The notes beneath the pieces were generated by a model. That model was not told the DNA's origin. It saw nothing but the letters and a program-made list of their open reading frames with translations, and did not search any database. DNA of 64,000 nucleotides from an uncultured Holophagaceae bacterium. GTDB taxonomy: Bacteria > Acidobacteriota > Holophagae > Holophagales > Holophagaceae. Position numbers and translations under genes: made by a program. How positions within the stretch are numbered: the first letter of the stretch is position 1; each line of letters opens with the position of its first letter. The stretch covers positions 18,338-82,337 of the forward strand of contig CAIWKE010000037.1 in assembly GCA_903913215.1 (NCBI GenBank). Direction: 5' to 3'. This document shows positions 39,901 through 52,861 of this stretch, piece after piece.

Positions 39901-41006
39901 GCCTGCACCTCCACCCGGAGTTCCGCCACAGTCCAGTCGCCTTCCCGGCGCAGGCTCAGGGCCTCAGGAGGCGCGCCCAGCAGGTCCAGGCGCTCCCGCA
40001 GGTTCCGCAGGCCGAGCCCCGTCGGATCCGCAGCCCCAGACCAGGGCCCGGTGTTGGCCACCCGGACGCAGAGGCTGGGGCCCACATGGGTCACGTGCAC
40101 GTCCAGGTCGCCGCCCCCCACGGCCTTGGACACCCCGTGCTTGAGGGCGTTTTCCACCAGGGGTTGGATCATGAGGGGCGGGATCTCGAGGGCATCCAGG
40201 GCCGGGGGCCAGTCCCAGCGTTCCCGCAGGCGCTTCCCCAGGCGGATCCGCTCTAGGGCCAGGTGCTTTTCCACCAGCTCCCGCTCGGCCCCCAGGGGTG
40301 CCCGCAGGCGGGAGCCGTGATCCAACAGGGCCCGCAGCAGATCCGAGAGGTTCACCAGCGCCGCCTCGGCGGCCTGGGGGTCCTCCCGCACCAACTCCGT
40401 GAGGCCGCTGATGGCGTTGAACAGCACGTGGGGATTCATCTGCCCCTGGAGGGCCCGGGCCTGGGCTTCCTTGGCGGCTCGGCGGGCTGCCTGGGTCTGG
40501 AATTCCGCCTTCTCCCGATCCGCGAGCATCCAGCCCAACAGAAGACCGAAGCAGAGGTGGGCCACGCCCAGACCCCAGAGGCGGGGGTGGATGGGCAGGG
40601 CCCAGGGAGCCGGGCCGGGCGGCCCCATGGGCCCCATGTGCAGCGTGGGGCCCTGGCCCATCCGGCCCATGCCCCGACCGGGCCCCATGTGGGCGGGCGC
40701 GGCCGCATCCAGGGCCAGGAGCAGGCCCAGGGTCAGGAGCAGCATCCAGGGCAGGGCCTGGAGGGCCCCGCGCAGCAGCCCCGCCATGGGTGCCTCATCG
40801 CCGCTCCACTGCCAGGGCAGGGGCGCCAGCACCAGGAAGAGGGCCACCCACAGGGAGGGCGCCAGCAGGTCCACGAGGCCCGGCTCGGGCAGGCCCATGA
40901 GGACGCGGCTGAGGTTCCATACCAGCCCGAACAGCAGCGCAGCGCCCCAGGTCCCGGGGCGCTGCAACCGCTGGCTTGTGCTGCTGAGAACCGCTGAGGC
41001 GCGCAT
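39897..41006 (-). CDS. LytS-type sensor histidine kinase with Met-rich periplasmic loop
   Basis: A 369-residue inner-membrane kinase with four predicted spans at about 20-38, 46-64, 78-100 and 143-162. The loop between spans 3 and 4 (about 101-142), predicted periplasmic, is rich in Met, Gly, Pro and two His (AHMGPGRGMGRMGQGPT and HMGPMGPPGP). The His_kinase domain has His193 in NPHVLFNAISG, and the C-terminal ATPase has MIQPLVENALKHG and GLGLRNLRERL. The loop composition suggests binding of a soft metal such as copper or silver; this is inference. It is the middle gene of the operon Spy-like, kinase, regulator. Confidence 0.88.
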   Translation of the reverse strand: MRASAVLSSTSQRLQRPGTWGAALLFGLVWNLSRVLMGLPEPGLVDLLAPSLWVALFLVLAPLPWQWSGDEAPMAGLLRGALQALPWMLLLTLGLLLALDAAAPAHMGPGRGMGRMGQGPTLHMGPMGPPGPAPWALPIHPRLWGLGVAHLCFGLLLGWMLADREKAEFQTQAARRAAKEAQARALQGQMNPHVLFNAISGLTELVREDPQAAEAALVNLSDLLRALLDHGSRLRAPLGAERELVEKHLALERIRLGKRLRERWDWPPALDALEIPPLMIQPLVENALKHGVSKAVGGGDLDVHVTHVGPSLCVRVANTGPWSGAADPTGLGLRNLRERLDLLGAPPEALSLRREGDWTVAELRVEVQA

Positions 41007-41031
41007 GGACCCTCAGTCTAGGCGTTCGGGT

Positions 41032-41625
41032 TCACTTGGTGGGCTTTTCGGCCGGGACTCCCGGACAATCCTGGGGGTGCTGGCCCTCGTGACCGGGATG
41101 CCCTTGCCCCATGTCGTGGCCCATGCCCCGACCCATACCGGGCCCCATGCCAGGACCGCCGGGGCCCATGCCCATACCGCGCCCCATGCCGGGGCCCATG
41201 GGCATCTGCTCGAACTTGGCCTTCTGCTCCGGCGTCAGCAGGGGAAGGATCTCCTGGCGGAGGGCCCGGTGCTCCAGCAGCAGGTCGAACTGGGCCGCCG
41301 AAACCTTGTCGTGGGCTGCGCGGAGGGCGTTCACATCTGCGTTCTTGGCCATGGCCTCGTGCAGCGCCTTCCCGGCGGTCTGGGCGGCCTCCTGCTTGGC
41401 CTCGAGGGTCTTCTGGTGGCGCTCGTGGATGGCCTTGAACTGGGTCTTCTGGGCTTCACTGAGGTTCATGCCTCGGAAGCCATCCATGCCGCCACGATGG
41501 AAGCCGGGGCCAGCGCCCGGTCCGGAGCAGGTGCCGCCGGGGCCGCGGTCCCGGGCCACAAGGGCGACGCCAAGGGTCACCAGGGCGAGGGTGAGGGCGG
41601 CGAGACGAAGGGGATGACTGATCAT
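41032..41625 (-). CDS. Spy/CpxP-like periplasmic protein with Met/Gly/His-rich tail
   Basis: A 197-residue exported protein (signal-like MISHPLRLAALTLALVTLGVALV). The helical core 53-140 carries two LTxxQ-type repeats, MNLSEAQKTQFKAI and LLTPEQKAKFEQM, as in Spy, CpxP and ZraP. A second region, about 141-185, is a low-complexity Met/Gly/Pro/His tract (GPGMGRGMGMGPG, then GHDMGQGHPGHEGQH) able to bind metal. The N-terminal CSGPGAGPGFHRGG is similar. AGGAGG precedes the ATG at 41625. It may be a metal-binding chaperone or the ligand-loading partner of the adjacent sensor. Confidence 0.8.
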   Translation of the reverse strand: MISHPLRLAALTLALVTLGVALVARDRGPGGTCSGPGAGPGFHRGGMDGFRGMNLSEAQKTQFKAIHERHQKTLEAKQEAAQTAGKALHEAMAKNADVNALRAAHDKVSAAQFDLLLEHRALRQEILPLLTPEQKAKFEQMPMGPGMGRGMGMGPGGPGMGPGMGRGMGHDMGQGHPGHEGQHPQDCPGVPAEKPTK

Positions 41626-41762
41626 GGGATGCCTCCTGGCTGGGTGGGCGGTGCTTCCGTCCACACCATGAGATACGCCTAGCGGGGCCAGAGTGGCAGC
41701 GCATCCGCGAATGACAGAGCCGGGGGGGCGAATGACAGTGGCAAGAGGCTGAACTGCGTCGG

Positions 41763-42236
41763 CTAGCCCTCTTCGGTCTCCCCGATGTCCTCTTCGATAC
41801 CCTCCCAGCGCTGGTGGGCCTGGAAGGCGGGCTCCTGGAGGTGGGCCAGGAAATCCTTCATGCGCGCCCCCCAGTTGGAGGCGGCCACGCGGCCCTCGGG
41901 CAAGTGGGGCAGGAGATCCGTCGGGGCCTCCTCCAGGCAGAGCTGAGTAAGGATCAGACTCTGGCGGAAGCTCTCCCCCACGGGCGTGAGGTTCGCGGCG
42001 AGGGTCTCGAGGAGTTCCGCCAGGGGATCCTCCTCGGGCAGAACTTCCAGGGTGCTGCTGAGTACCTCCACCGTCTTCATGCGGGCCGTGAGGAGCTTCA
42101 GGTGCAGGCGCTCCAGATCCCGGCGGGGAGCGCCCTTGGCCAAGGCGTGAGCCACGTCCTCCAGGTGGGGATGAAGCTTGCGGAACAGCAGGGAAAGGGC
42201 CGTTTCGGCGGGAGTCAGGATGCTAGGGTCTTCCAT
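41763..42236 (-). CDS. Unknown helical protein
   Basis: A 157-residue soluble protein with no family I recognise. It is predicted mostly alpha-helical, with LTPAETALSLLFRKLHPHLEDVA at the N-terminus, a middle rich in Leu/Glu (VLPEEDPLAELLETLAANL) and an acidic end (EEDIGETEEG). There is no signal peptide or membrane span. The start at 42236 is the only good one: a much longer open frame upstream is the antisense shadow of the FIST gene. It is divergent from that gene with 81 nt between starts. Confidence 0.55.
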   Translation of the reverse strand: MEDPSILTPAETALSLLFRKLHPHLEDVAHALAKGAPRRDLERLHLKLLTARMKTVEVLSSTLEVLPEEDPLAELLETLAANLTPVGESFRQSLILTQLCLEEAPTDLLPHLPEGRVAASNWGARMKDFLAHLQEPAFQAHQRWEGIEEDIGETEEG

Positions 42237-42317
42237 CTTTCCAGCGTACCCCACAGACTCATGCAAGCGCACGCTTCCGCCGAAGGAAATGCAAAGTCCC
42301 AAACCCCCGGAGGGACC

Positions 42318-43451
42318 ATGGACCTGGTCACGATGCTGCTTTCCGCCAGTCCAGACCCCAACCAGGGCCCACTGCCCGCCTGGGACGGTCCCGACACCCT
42401 GGTACTGGCCTTCGGCAGCGGCGCTTGGCTGGAGGCGCCTGGGGCCTTCCAGCCCCTCCTGGAAGCCTATCCCTCGAGCTGCGTGCTGGGCTGTTCCACC
42501 GCCGGGGAGATCCACGGCGCCCAGGTCCATGATGATCGCCTCAGCGTAGCCGTGGCCCGGTTCGCCCATACCCGCCTGCGCCGGGCAGAAGCCCTGGTGA
42601 CGGGACCGGCGGGCTCGATCCAGGCCGCCGAGACACTGGCCGACCAGTTGGCGGGGCCCGGGCTCCGGGCTGTGCTGCTGTTCTCGGACGGGCTCATGGT
42701 GAACGGCAGTGAACTGTCCCGGACCCTGGGGCGGAGGTTGGGCCCCGAGGTGGCCATCACCGGGGGGCTGGCCGGGGACGGACCCCGCTTCCAGCGTACA
42801 TGGGTTCTCACGCCCCAGGGTCCGGCCGCGGGCCGGGTCACGGCCGTGGGTTTCTACGGTGAGGCCCTGCGCCACCACTACGGCAGCAAGGGCGGGTGGG
42901 ACACCTTCGGCCCCCAGCGCCAGGTCACCCGCTCGGAAGGCAACGTGCTCTACGAGCTGGACGGCCAGCCCGCGCTGGCCCTCTACAAGAGCTACCTGGG
43001 TGAGCGGGCCGCGGGCCTGCCCGCCACGGCCCTCCTGTTCCCCCTCAGCCTCCTGGATCCCGCCGGGCGGGATGAGAATGTGGTGCGGACCATCCTCGGC
43101 CTGGACGAGGCGGCCCAGAGTCTCACCTTCGCCGGGGACATTCCGCAGGGTCGCCTGGTGCAGCTCATGCGGGCGAACTTCGATCGCCTGGTGGATGGTG
43201 CTGGCGATGCCGCGACGGGCCTGGGCGATGCGAACCTGCCGCCGGGCCTGGCCATCGCCATCAGCTGCGTGGGTCGCCGACTGGTGCTGGGCGAGCGGGT
43301 GGAGGAGGAGGTCGAGGCCACCCTCGAGGCCCTGCCTCCGGGCACCGTCCAGATGGGCTTCTACGCCTATGGGGAGCTGTGCCCACAGGCCTCTGGCGCC
43401 TGCAACCTGCACAACCAGACCATGACCCTGACGGTCCTCCAGGAAGCCTGA
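42318..43451 (+). CDS. FIST domain sensor protein
   Basis: A 377-residue protein consisting of FIST_N (about 25-215) and FIST_C (about 220-365) domains. Seen are VLGCSTAGEIHG, AVLLFSDGLMVNGSELSR, ITGGLAGDGPRF and the C-terminal GFYAYGELCPQASGACNLHNQTMTL, which is the FIST_C hallmark (GFYTYGE...CxxHNQT). FIST domains are proposed to sense small ligands such as amino acids. No membrane span or signal peptide is present. GGAGGG precedes the ATG at 42318, and the hybrid kinase gene follows after 5 nt, suggesting FIST is its input partner. Confidence 0.9.
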   Translation: MDLVTMLLSASPDPNQGPLPAWDGPDTLVLAFGSGAWLEAPGAFQPLLEAYPSSCVLGCSTAGEIHGAQVHDDRLSVAVARFAHTRLRRAEALVTGPAGSIQAAETLADQLAGPGLRAVLLFSDGLMVNGSELSRTLGRRLGPEVAITGGLAGDGPRFQRTWVLTPQGPAAGRVTAVGFYGEALRHHYGSKGGWDTFGPQRQVTRSEGNVLYELDGQPALALYKSYLGERAAGLPATALLFPLSLLDPAGRDENVVRTILGLDEAAQSLTFAGDIPQGRLVQLMRANFDRLVDGAGDAATGLGDANLPPGLAIAISCVGRRLVLGERVEEEVEATLEALPPGTVQMGFYAYGELCPQASGACNLHNQTMTLTVLQEA

Positions 43452-43456
43452 ACCCG

Positions 43457-46711
<3,255 letters not shown>

Positions 46712-46740
46712 AGTTCCAAAGACATCCACCACGTTGGAAG

Positions 46741-46773
46741 ACCACGAAGTAAAGCCGGGTGCTTCTTCGTGGT
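46741..46773. repeat. Short hairpin of the CACGAAG type
   Basis: ACCACGAAG (46741-46749) and CTTCGTGGT (46765-46773) pair perfectly; inside, TAAAGC and GCTT extend it imperfectly. It lies between the convergent hybrid kinase and transglycosylase genes and may be a bidirectional terminator or a worn copy of the element at 18560-18668. Confidence 0.5.
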
Positions 46774-46802
46774 GCTCATTCATCTAGAAAAGCAAAACGG
46801 CC

Positions 46803-47651
46803 TCAGGGCTCGCCGAAGGGCTTCACGCCCACGGTGCCTTTGGGCGGTGGCTGGTCACTGATCTGGATGCGGCCGTTGGCGTCGGTCCACTGGTACACGC
46901 GGGTGGAGGCGCGCTGCTGGGGCGTAGGCTCCGGCACCTCCTTCTGCTCGTCAACCTTGAAGCCACCGCGCCCCTTCTTGAGCAGGGCCATGCTACCCGC
47001 GGCCTTGGGATCCGCCTGCACGGCCTTGCGGTGGAAGAGGTCCAGAACCCGGGGCACGTAGGCCAGGGTCTCCCGGAAGGGAGGGATGCCCTTGTATTTG
47101 TTCACGGCGCCCTCGCCGGCGTTGTAGGCGGCCACCACCTTGGTGAGGTTGCCCTCGTAATACGTGTGGAGCCACTTGAGATACTTCACACCACCACTGA
47201 TGTTCTGGCGCGGGTCAAAGGGATCCAGCACGCCGAAGCGCTCGGCTGTGGCGGGCATGAGCTGCATGAGGCCCAGGGCCCCGGCCCGGGAGCGGGCCTT
47301 GTAGTTGAAGGCGCTTTCCGCCTGGATGATGGCCCGGGCTAGGTGGGTGTCCACCCCCTCGGCGAGGGTGATCTCGTCCACGAGAGCAATGAGCTCGGGG
47401 CTCTTGAGGGCCTTGGCCATCTCGGCGGGCGTGATGGCGAGGCGCACCTTGCCCACGCCCACGTGCTTCAGCACCAGGCCCTGGCCCTGCACGAAGCTGG
47501 GCGGCAGGTTGTTGATGACCAGGCGGCCCTGCTTGTCGTAGTAGGTGTAGAGGTAGGTGACGCCCGCTTTCACGGGGTTCTTCGAGCCCACGGGCATCCC
47601 GGCGCATAAAGGCAGGGCCGCAAGGGCGAGGAGCAGGGCGGGACGGAACAT
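46803..47651 (-). CDS. Lytic transglycosylase (SLT domain) flanked by two DUF4124 segments
   Basis: A 282-residue exported murein hydrolase. After a signal peptide (MFRPALLLALAALPLCAG) a DUF4124-like segment reads VTYLYTYYDKQGRLVINNLPP. The SLT domain has catalytic Glu112 in IIQAESAFNYKARSRAGALGLMQ (quoted in two overlapping parts in the family as ES...GLMQLMPATA), then NISGGVKYL and VAAYNAGEGAV. A second DUF4124-like segment, YQWTDANGRIQISDQPPP, ends the protein. It cleaves peptidoglycan between MurNAc and GlcNAc with anhydro product. The start at 47651 restores the signal peptide. Confidence 0.9.
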   Translation of the reverse strand: MFRPALLLALAALPLCAGMPVGSKNPVKAGVTYLYTYYDKQGRLVINNLPPSFVQGQGLVLKHVGVGKVRLAITPAEMAKALKSPELIALVDEITLAEGVDTHLARAIIQAESAFNYKARSRAGALGLMQLMPATAERFGVLDPFDPRQNISGGVKYLKWLHTYYEGNLTKVVAAYNAGEGAVNKYKGIPPFRETLAYVPRVLDLFHRKAVQADPKAAGSMALLKKGRGGFKVDEQKEVPEPTPQQRASTRVYQWTDANGRIQISDQPPPKGTVGVKPFGEP

Positions 47652-47717
47652 CACAGGACCATGATAAGGCCTAAGTCTCCCGGAGGTCCTCCGTGGCATA
47701 AGCTCCTCGCCGGATCC

Positions 47718-47752
47718 TGGCGAAGCAGGCTGCCCTGCAGCCTGCTTCGCCA
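47718..47752 (-). terminator. Hairpin terminator after icmF
   Basis: TGGCGAAGCAGGCTG and CAGCCTGCTTCGCCA pair perfectly over 15 bp around CCCTG, with partial extension outward (CCGGA / TCCGG). It lies 12 nt after the icmF stop. No T-tract follows. Confidence 0.7.
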
Positions 47753-47764
47753 TCCGGCGGTCGC

Positions 47765-50700
47765 TTACATATTCCGCCGGTATTGCCCACCCACTTCGTA
47801 GAGGGCCTGGCTGATCTGGCCCAAGCTGCAGACCTTGGCGGCTGCCAGCAGTTCCAGGAAGAGATTCCCACCGGAGCGGGAGACTTCCTTGAGGCGCTGC
47901 AGGGCCTCCGGGGCGCGGTCGGCGTTGCGGGCGTGGAAGGCTGCCAGGGTGTCGATCTGCTGCTGCTTCTCGGCTTCGGTGCTGCGGATCAGCTCGGGCT
48001 TGCCGGGCGCCTGGGCCTGGGGGTTCAGGAAGGTGTTCACGCCGATGATGGGCAGCTCCCCGCTGTGCTTGAGGTGCTCGTAGTGCATGGACTCTTCCTG
48101 GATCTTGCCGCGCTGGTACATGGTCTCCATGGCGCCCAGCACGCCGCCGCGGTCGGCGATGCGGCGGAACTCCAGAAGCACGGCCTCCTCCACCAGCTCC
48201 GTCATCTGCTCGATGAAGAAGGCGCCCTGCAGGGGGTTCTCGTTGTTGGCCTGGCCCAGCTCGCGGTTGATGATGAGCTGGATGGCGATGGCCCGACGGA
48301 CGCTGGCCTCGGTGGGGGTGGTGATGGCCTCGTCGTAGGCGTTGGTGTGGAGGCTGTTGCAGTTGTCGTAGATGGCGTAGAGGGCCTGGAGCGTGGTGCG
48401 GATGTCGTTGAAGTCGATCTCCTGGGCATGCAGGGAGCGGCCCGAGGTCTGGATGTGGTACTTCAACTTCTGGCTGCGCTCATTGGCGCCGTACTTCTCC
48501 TTCATGGCCACGGCCCAGATGCGTCGGGCCACGCGGCCGATGACGCTGTATTCGGGGTCCAGGCCGTTGCTGAAGAAGAAGGAGAGGTTGGGAGCGAAGT
48601 CATCGATGTGCATGCCCCGGGAGAGGTAGTACTCGACGAAGGTGAAGCCGTTGGCCAGGGTGAAGGCCAGCTGGCTGATGGGATTGGCCCCCGCCTCGGC
48701 GATGTGATACCCGCTGATGCTCACCGAGTAGAAGTTGCGGACCTTCTCCTCGATGAAGGTCTGCTGGATGTCGCCCATGACCTTGAGGCTGAACTCCGTG
48801 CTGAAGATACAGGTGTTCTGGGCCTGGTCTTCCTTGAGGATGTCCGCCTGCACGGTGCCGCGCACGGTCTGGAGGGCCTCGGTGCGAAGCTTGGCGTAGA
48901 CATCAGGCGGCAGCACCTCGTCGGCGGTGGCGCCCAGCAGGGCCAGGCCCAGCCCATTGTTCCCCTCGGGCATGGTCTCCGCATAGCGGGGACGGGTGAG
49001 GCCCTTGGCCGCGTACTTGGCGTCGATCTTGGCCTGCGCGGCTTCCAACTGGCCATGCTCCTTCAGCCAGAGTTCCGCCCGCTGGTCGATGGCGGCGTTG
49101 AGGAAGAAGGCCAGCATGGTGGGCGCGGGGCCGTTGATGGTCATGCTGACGCTGGTGGTGGGGCAGAGCAGGTCGAAACCGGAATAGAGCTTCTTGGCAT
49201 CGTCCACGGTGCAGACGGACACGCCGCTGTTGCCGATCTTGCCGTAGATGTCAGGGCGGATGTGGGGATCCTCGCCGTAAAGGGTCACGCTGTCGAAGGC
49301 CGTGCTGAGCCGCACGGCGGGCTGGCCCTGGCTCACGTAGTGGAAGCGCTTGTTGGTGCGTTCGGGGGTGCCCTCGCCCGCGAACATGCGGGTGGGATCT
49401 TCGCCGACCCGCTTGTACTCGAAGACGCCCGCAGTGTAGGGGAAGCGTCCGGGCAGGTTCTCCAGCAGTTGCCAGCTCAGCAACTCACCCCAGCCCGAGT
49501 AGGAGGGCAGGGCCACCTTGGGGACCAGGGAGCCGCTGAGGGAGGCGGTGTAGTTGGCGGTGCGGATCTCTTTGCCACGCACCACATAGATGTTCTCGGG
49601 CTCGGTGTAGCTGCGCTTCAGCTCGGCCCACTCGTGGATGAGGCGGCGACTTTCACCGTGCAGCTCACCCAGGTGCTCCTGGTAGCGCTGGCGGAGCAGC
49701 ACGATGGCGGTGCCCTGATCGCCTTCGCCCGCCTCGGTCAGGCGGGCCGAGTCGTAGAAGGTGCCGGCCGGTGGGACCTTGTCGCCCAGGGCCCGGAGGC
49801 TGCCCCAGAGAGCGTGGGCCAGCTCGGCGGTCTCCGCCTGGCGCCGGCCCCAGGCCTTGTAGCCCTGCACGGTGTCGGCGATCTCAGCCAGGTAGCGGAC
49901 CTTTTCTGGCGGGATGATGGCGGCTCGGCGCGGGGGCGTGGCCTCGGCCTGCAGACAGGGCACCCAGTCCAGCCCAGTTTTAGCGGCGATGGCCTTCACC
50001 AGGTTCACGAAGAGCCAGTTGGTGGCGGGGTCGTTGAACTGACTGGCGCACGTGGCGTAGACGGGCATGTCCTCGGGGGCCTGATCGAAGCGCTTATGGG
50101 CCCGCTGGACCTGCTTGCGCACATCCCGCAGGGAATCCTCGGCGCCCCGCTTGTCGGCCTTGTTCAGCACCACGATGTCGGCGAAGTCCAGCATGTCGAT
50201 CTTTTCGAGCTGGCTGGCGGCGCCGTATTCGGGCGTCATCACATACATGGAGAGGTCCACCAGGTCCGCGATCTCGCTGTCGCTCTGGCCGATGCCGGCA
50301 GTCTCCACGATGACCAGGTCATAGCCCTCGGCCTTGGCGGCGGCGATGCTGGCCACCAGGGCCTCACTGGTGGCGCGGTGGGCGGCGCTGCGGGTGGCGA
50401 GGCTGCGCATGAAGACGCGATCCCGCAATTCCGGGTGGTAGAGGGAGTTCATGCGAATGCGGTCGCCCAGCAGGGCCCCGCCGGTCTTGCGCTTGGTGGG
50501 ATCAACGCTGAGCACGGCCACGCACTTATCCGGGAAGTCCACCAGGAAGCGCCGCAGCAGCTCGTCGATGAGGGAGGACTTGCCCGCGCCGCCGGTGCCG
50601 GTGATGCCTAGGACGGCGGTGGACTTTGGGTTGGGGGCTGTGGGCACGGTGGGAGCGCCGCTGAGTTCGATCTCGGTGATGCGGCGGGCCAGGGCATGGA

Positions 50701-51190
50701 ATTCCGGTGTGGTGCGGGGATCGATGTCACAGCGGCACATCATGTCGTCGATCATGCCCTGGAGGCCCATGTGGCGGCCGTCCTCGGGGCTGTAGATCCG
50801 GGCCACACCGTAGGCCTGCAATTCCTCAATCTCCTCAGGGGAGATGACGCCACCGCCGCCCGCGAAGACCTGGATGTGGCCCGCGCCCCGCTCTTGCAGC
50901 AGGTCCACCATGTATTTCAGGTATTCGACATGGCCCCCCTGGTAGCTGGACAGGGCAATGCCCTGGGCGTCCTCCTGGATGGCGGTGTCCACGATGTCCT
51001 GCACGGCCCGGTTGTGGCCGAGGTGGATCACCTCGCAGCCCGTGGCCTGCAGGATGCGCCGCATGATGTTGATGCTGGCGTCGTGGCCATCGAAGAGGCT
51101 GGCGGCGGTGATGAAGCGCACCTTGTGCTTGGGCACATAGCCTTCAAGGGCGGCGAGGTCCGTAGGGCTGGCGGAGCTGGACGTGGGCAT
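47765..51190 (-). CDS. icmF: Fused isobutyryl-CoA mutase/GTPase IcmF
   Basis: An adenosylcobalamin enzyme of 1141 residues that interconverts isobutyryl-CoA and butyryl-CoA, with its own repair chaperone built in. The B12 domain (about 24-150) has the base-off His36 in DGHDASIN. The MeaB-like GTPase follows with Walker [10 protein letters not shown] at about 198-206 and NKADKRG. The mutase domain (about 560-1100) has [26 protein letters not shown] and [12 protein letters not shown], the IcmF-type active-site region, unlike methylmalonyl-CoA mutases. Some IcmF enzymes also act on pivalyl- or isovaleryl-CoA. The start at 51190 follows GGGGAC. It stands alone between a hairpin and the TPR gene. 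Confidence 0.94.
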   Translation of the reverse strand: MPTSSSASPTDLAALEGYVPKHKVRFITAASLFDGHDASINIMRRILQATGCEVIHLGHNRAVQDIVDTAIQEDAQGIALSSYQGGHVEYLKYMVDLLQERGAGHIQVFAGGGGVISPEEIEELQAYGVARIYSPEDGRHMGLQGMIDDMMCRCDIDPRTTPEFHALARRITEIELSGAPTVPTAPNPKSTAVLGITGTGGAGKSSLIDELLRRFLVDFPDKCVAVLSVDPTKRKTGGALLGDRIRMNSLYHPELRDRVFMRSLATRSAAHRATSEALVASIAAAKAEGYDLVIVETAGIGQSDSEIADLVDLSMYVMTPEYGAASQLEKIDMLDFADIVVLNKADKRGAEDSLRDVRKQVQRAHKRFDQAPEDMPVYATCASQFNDPATNWLFVNLVKAIAAKTGLDWVPCLQAEATPPRRAAIIPPEKVRYLAEIADTVQGYKAWGRRQAETAELAHALWGSLRALGDKVPPAGTFYDSARLTEAGEGDQGTAIVLLRQRYQEHLGELHGESRRLIHEWAELKRSYTEPENIYVVRGKEIRTANYTASLSGSLVPKVALPSYSGWGELLSWQLLENLPGRFPYTAGVFEYKRVGEDPTRMFAGEGTPERTNKRFHYVSQGQPAVRLSTAFDSVTLYGEDPHIRPDIYGKIGNSGVSVCTVDDAKKLYSGFDLLCPTTSVSMTINGPAPTMLAFFLNAAIDQRAELWLKEHGQLEAAQAKIDAKYAAKGLTRPRYAETMPEGNNGLGLALLGATADEVLPPDVYAKLRTEALQTVRGTVQADILKEDQAQNTCIFSTEFSLKVMGDIQQTFIEEKVRNFYSVSISGYHIAEAGANPISQLAFTLANGFTFVEYYLSRGMHIDDFAPNLSFFFSNGLDPEYSVIGRVARRIWAVAMKEKYGANERSQKLKYHIQTSGRSLHAQEIDFNDIRTTLQALYAIYDNCNSLHTNAYDEAITTPTEASVRRAIAIQLIINRELGQANNENPLQGAFFIEQMTELVEEAVLLEFRRIADRGGVLGAMETMYQRGKIQEESMHYEHLKHSGELPIIGVNTFLNPQAQAPGKPELIRSTEAEKQQQIDTLAAFHARNADRAPEALQRLKEVSRSGGNLFLELLAAAKVCSLGQISQALYEVGGQYRRNM

Positions 51191-51268
51191 GGAGTCCCCT
51201 TTTTGTATTTGGAAGCGATCTCTCAGTCTAGCGACCCTTGGATTTTCCAAGAAGCTCTGCCTATGGGT

Positions 51269-52783
51269 TCAGCCCTGCTCCAGTAGCCGGAGGGGGAAGC
51301 GATCCTCCATGAGATGCTGTCGCTCCCGCAAGTGCTGAATGAGGGCCTGCCACTTGGGTAGCCCGCGCAGGGGCTCCAGCATGGGGCTGTGCTCATACCA
51401 CTCCGTGCAGCCGAAACCCCGGGCGAAGGCGCGGTTGGCCATCTCCATGGCACTGGCCCGATCGCCCATGAGGGCATAGGCCTCCGCCAGGCGGATGGTG
51501 AACTCGCCATCGGGTTCCCGCATGCTGATGCGCTCCTGGTCATATTCGTGGAGCAGCTTCCAAGCCTCGTCCCGGTTCCCGTCCAGAATGAGGTCGTAGA
51601 TGTGGCTCAGGCGCCGGATGTTGGTATAGCCGCTGCTGAGGCCAGCCGCCGCTTCGAATTCATTGTGGGCGAGGCTCCGGTCCCCCCGGACTAGGGCCAG
51701 GTAGCCTCGGTAGAAGGGCAGCACTCCGGAAGTACTCCGCAGGTGGCCCGGCTGCTCCCGAAGGCTGGCTTCGAAAAGGGGGATCTCGCCCGTGTAGAGG
51801 CAGGTGATGTTCACGGCCTGGGGCTGGAGGGTGGCGAAGGCCAGCTCATCCCGCAAGTCCATGGCCCGCCGCGCCAGGGGCAGCAGTCCCGCGCCCCGGG
51901 CCGCATAGGCGATGCCCGTGAGGAGGGTCGGGTTGTAGGGCTGCTTCCGCCGGGCCTGGAAGAGGAGGTCCAGGGCCTCGCGCTGATTGCCGCTGTCAGC
52001 CTTGAGCAGGGAGAGCAGGAAGGTGCCTCGGGGGTGGCCCGGTGCCAGGCTCAGGCCTCTCTGCAGATCGGCCTCTAGGTCCAGCTGCTCTTGCCGGAAG
52101 GCCGAGGGCCGGTCCAGCATCCAGCGGTAATGGAGGTTGCCCTGGAGGATCCAGCCGCTGGCGCAGGCAGGCTCCTGGCGGGTGGCCGATGCCGCCAGCG
52201 CCATGGCCTCTTCCAGGTGCTGGTTCTGGAGGCGCCAGGCCCCGGCGCGGATCAGGTCCCAGAACAGGGCCGGACTGGCGGGTATGAGGCTGGGGGCAGA
52301 TCCCCGGATGGTCTGGGGGAAGCCGCGCAGGAAGCCTTCGAAGGCCCGGCCCGGGGGCAGGGCAGCCACTTTCCGGGTGGACCAGGGGATGGGGTTGCCC
52401 TGGCTCAGCTGTCGACCCCAGGCAAAGCGGTAGGACAGCTCCAGATTGTCCCCCTGGCGCCGGGGTTCCAGTTGGAGGAGCAGGGTGCGGGACTGCCCCA
52501 GGAAGAGGTCCTGGTCCGCGGGTACCTCGGTGACACTGGTGATGGCGAAGGGTCCGCAGAGCTCCAGGTGGTCCTGGACCATGGCCGCCAAAGCCCGCTC
52601 CTGCGCGGGTTCCAGCCCCGTTTCGCGAGCTGCGGGCCGGGTGATCAGCAGCACCTTCACGGGGCCCCGGATGCCCTGGCGGGCGAGGAGCCAGGCCAGC
52701 CCGCTCCCTGCTCCCAGCAGGGCCAGGAAGGCGATCCAGAGGAAGAGATGGCCGCGCTTGGGCAGATCGGAGGGCTGGGACAT
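51269..52783 (-). CDS. Membrane-anchored TPR-like protein of unknown function
   Basis: A 504-residue protein with one N-terminal membrane span (about residues 16-35, LFLWIAFLALLGAGSGLAWLL) and a large periplasmic or cytoplasmic part. The region 45-160 has a beta-rich domain similar to those that follow membrane anchors in pseudo-kinase TPR proteins (TITRPAARETGL-like start, here KVLLITRPAARE). From about 180 on, degenerate tetratricopeptide helices are visible (ALAASATRQEPACASGWILQGNLHY, ALDLLFQARRKQPYNPTLLTGIAYAA, AEAYALMGDRASAMEMANRAF). No specific role can be given. It is divergent from the S1C protease gene, with 78 nt between. Confidence 0.65.
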   Translation of the reverse strand: MSQPSDLPKRGHLFLWIAFLALLGAGSGLAWLLARQGIRGPVKVLLITRPAARETGLEPAQERALAAMVQDHLELCGPFAITSVTEVPADQDLFLGQSRTLLLQLEPRRQGDNLELSYRFAWGRQLSQGNPIPWSTRKVAALPPGRAFEGFLRGFPQTIRGSAPSLIPASPALFWDLIRAGAWRLQNQHLEEAMALAASATRQEPACASGWILQGNLHYRWMLDRPSAFRQEQLDLEADLQRGLSLAPGHPRGTFLLSLLKADSGNQREALDLLFQARRKQPYNPTLLTGIAYAARGAGLLPLARRAMDLRDELAFATLQPQAVNITCLYTGEIPLFEASLREQPGHLRSTSGVLPFYRGYLALVRGDRSLAHNEFEAAAGLSSGYTNIRRLSHIYDLILDGNRDEAWKLLHEYDQERISMREPDGEFTIRLAEAYALMGDRASAMEMANRAFARGFGCTEWYEHSPMLEPLRGLPKWQALIQHLRERQHLMEDRFPLRLLEQG

Positions 52784-52861
52784 AGGGCCAGGATAGAGCA
52801 AGCTCGCAGGTCAGGAGGTCACTCCCCGGCGCCTGACCCCATAATCAGGGCGGGAGCCCTC

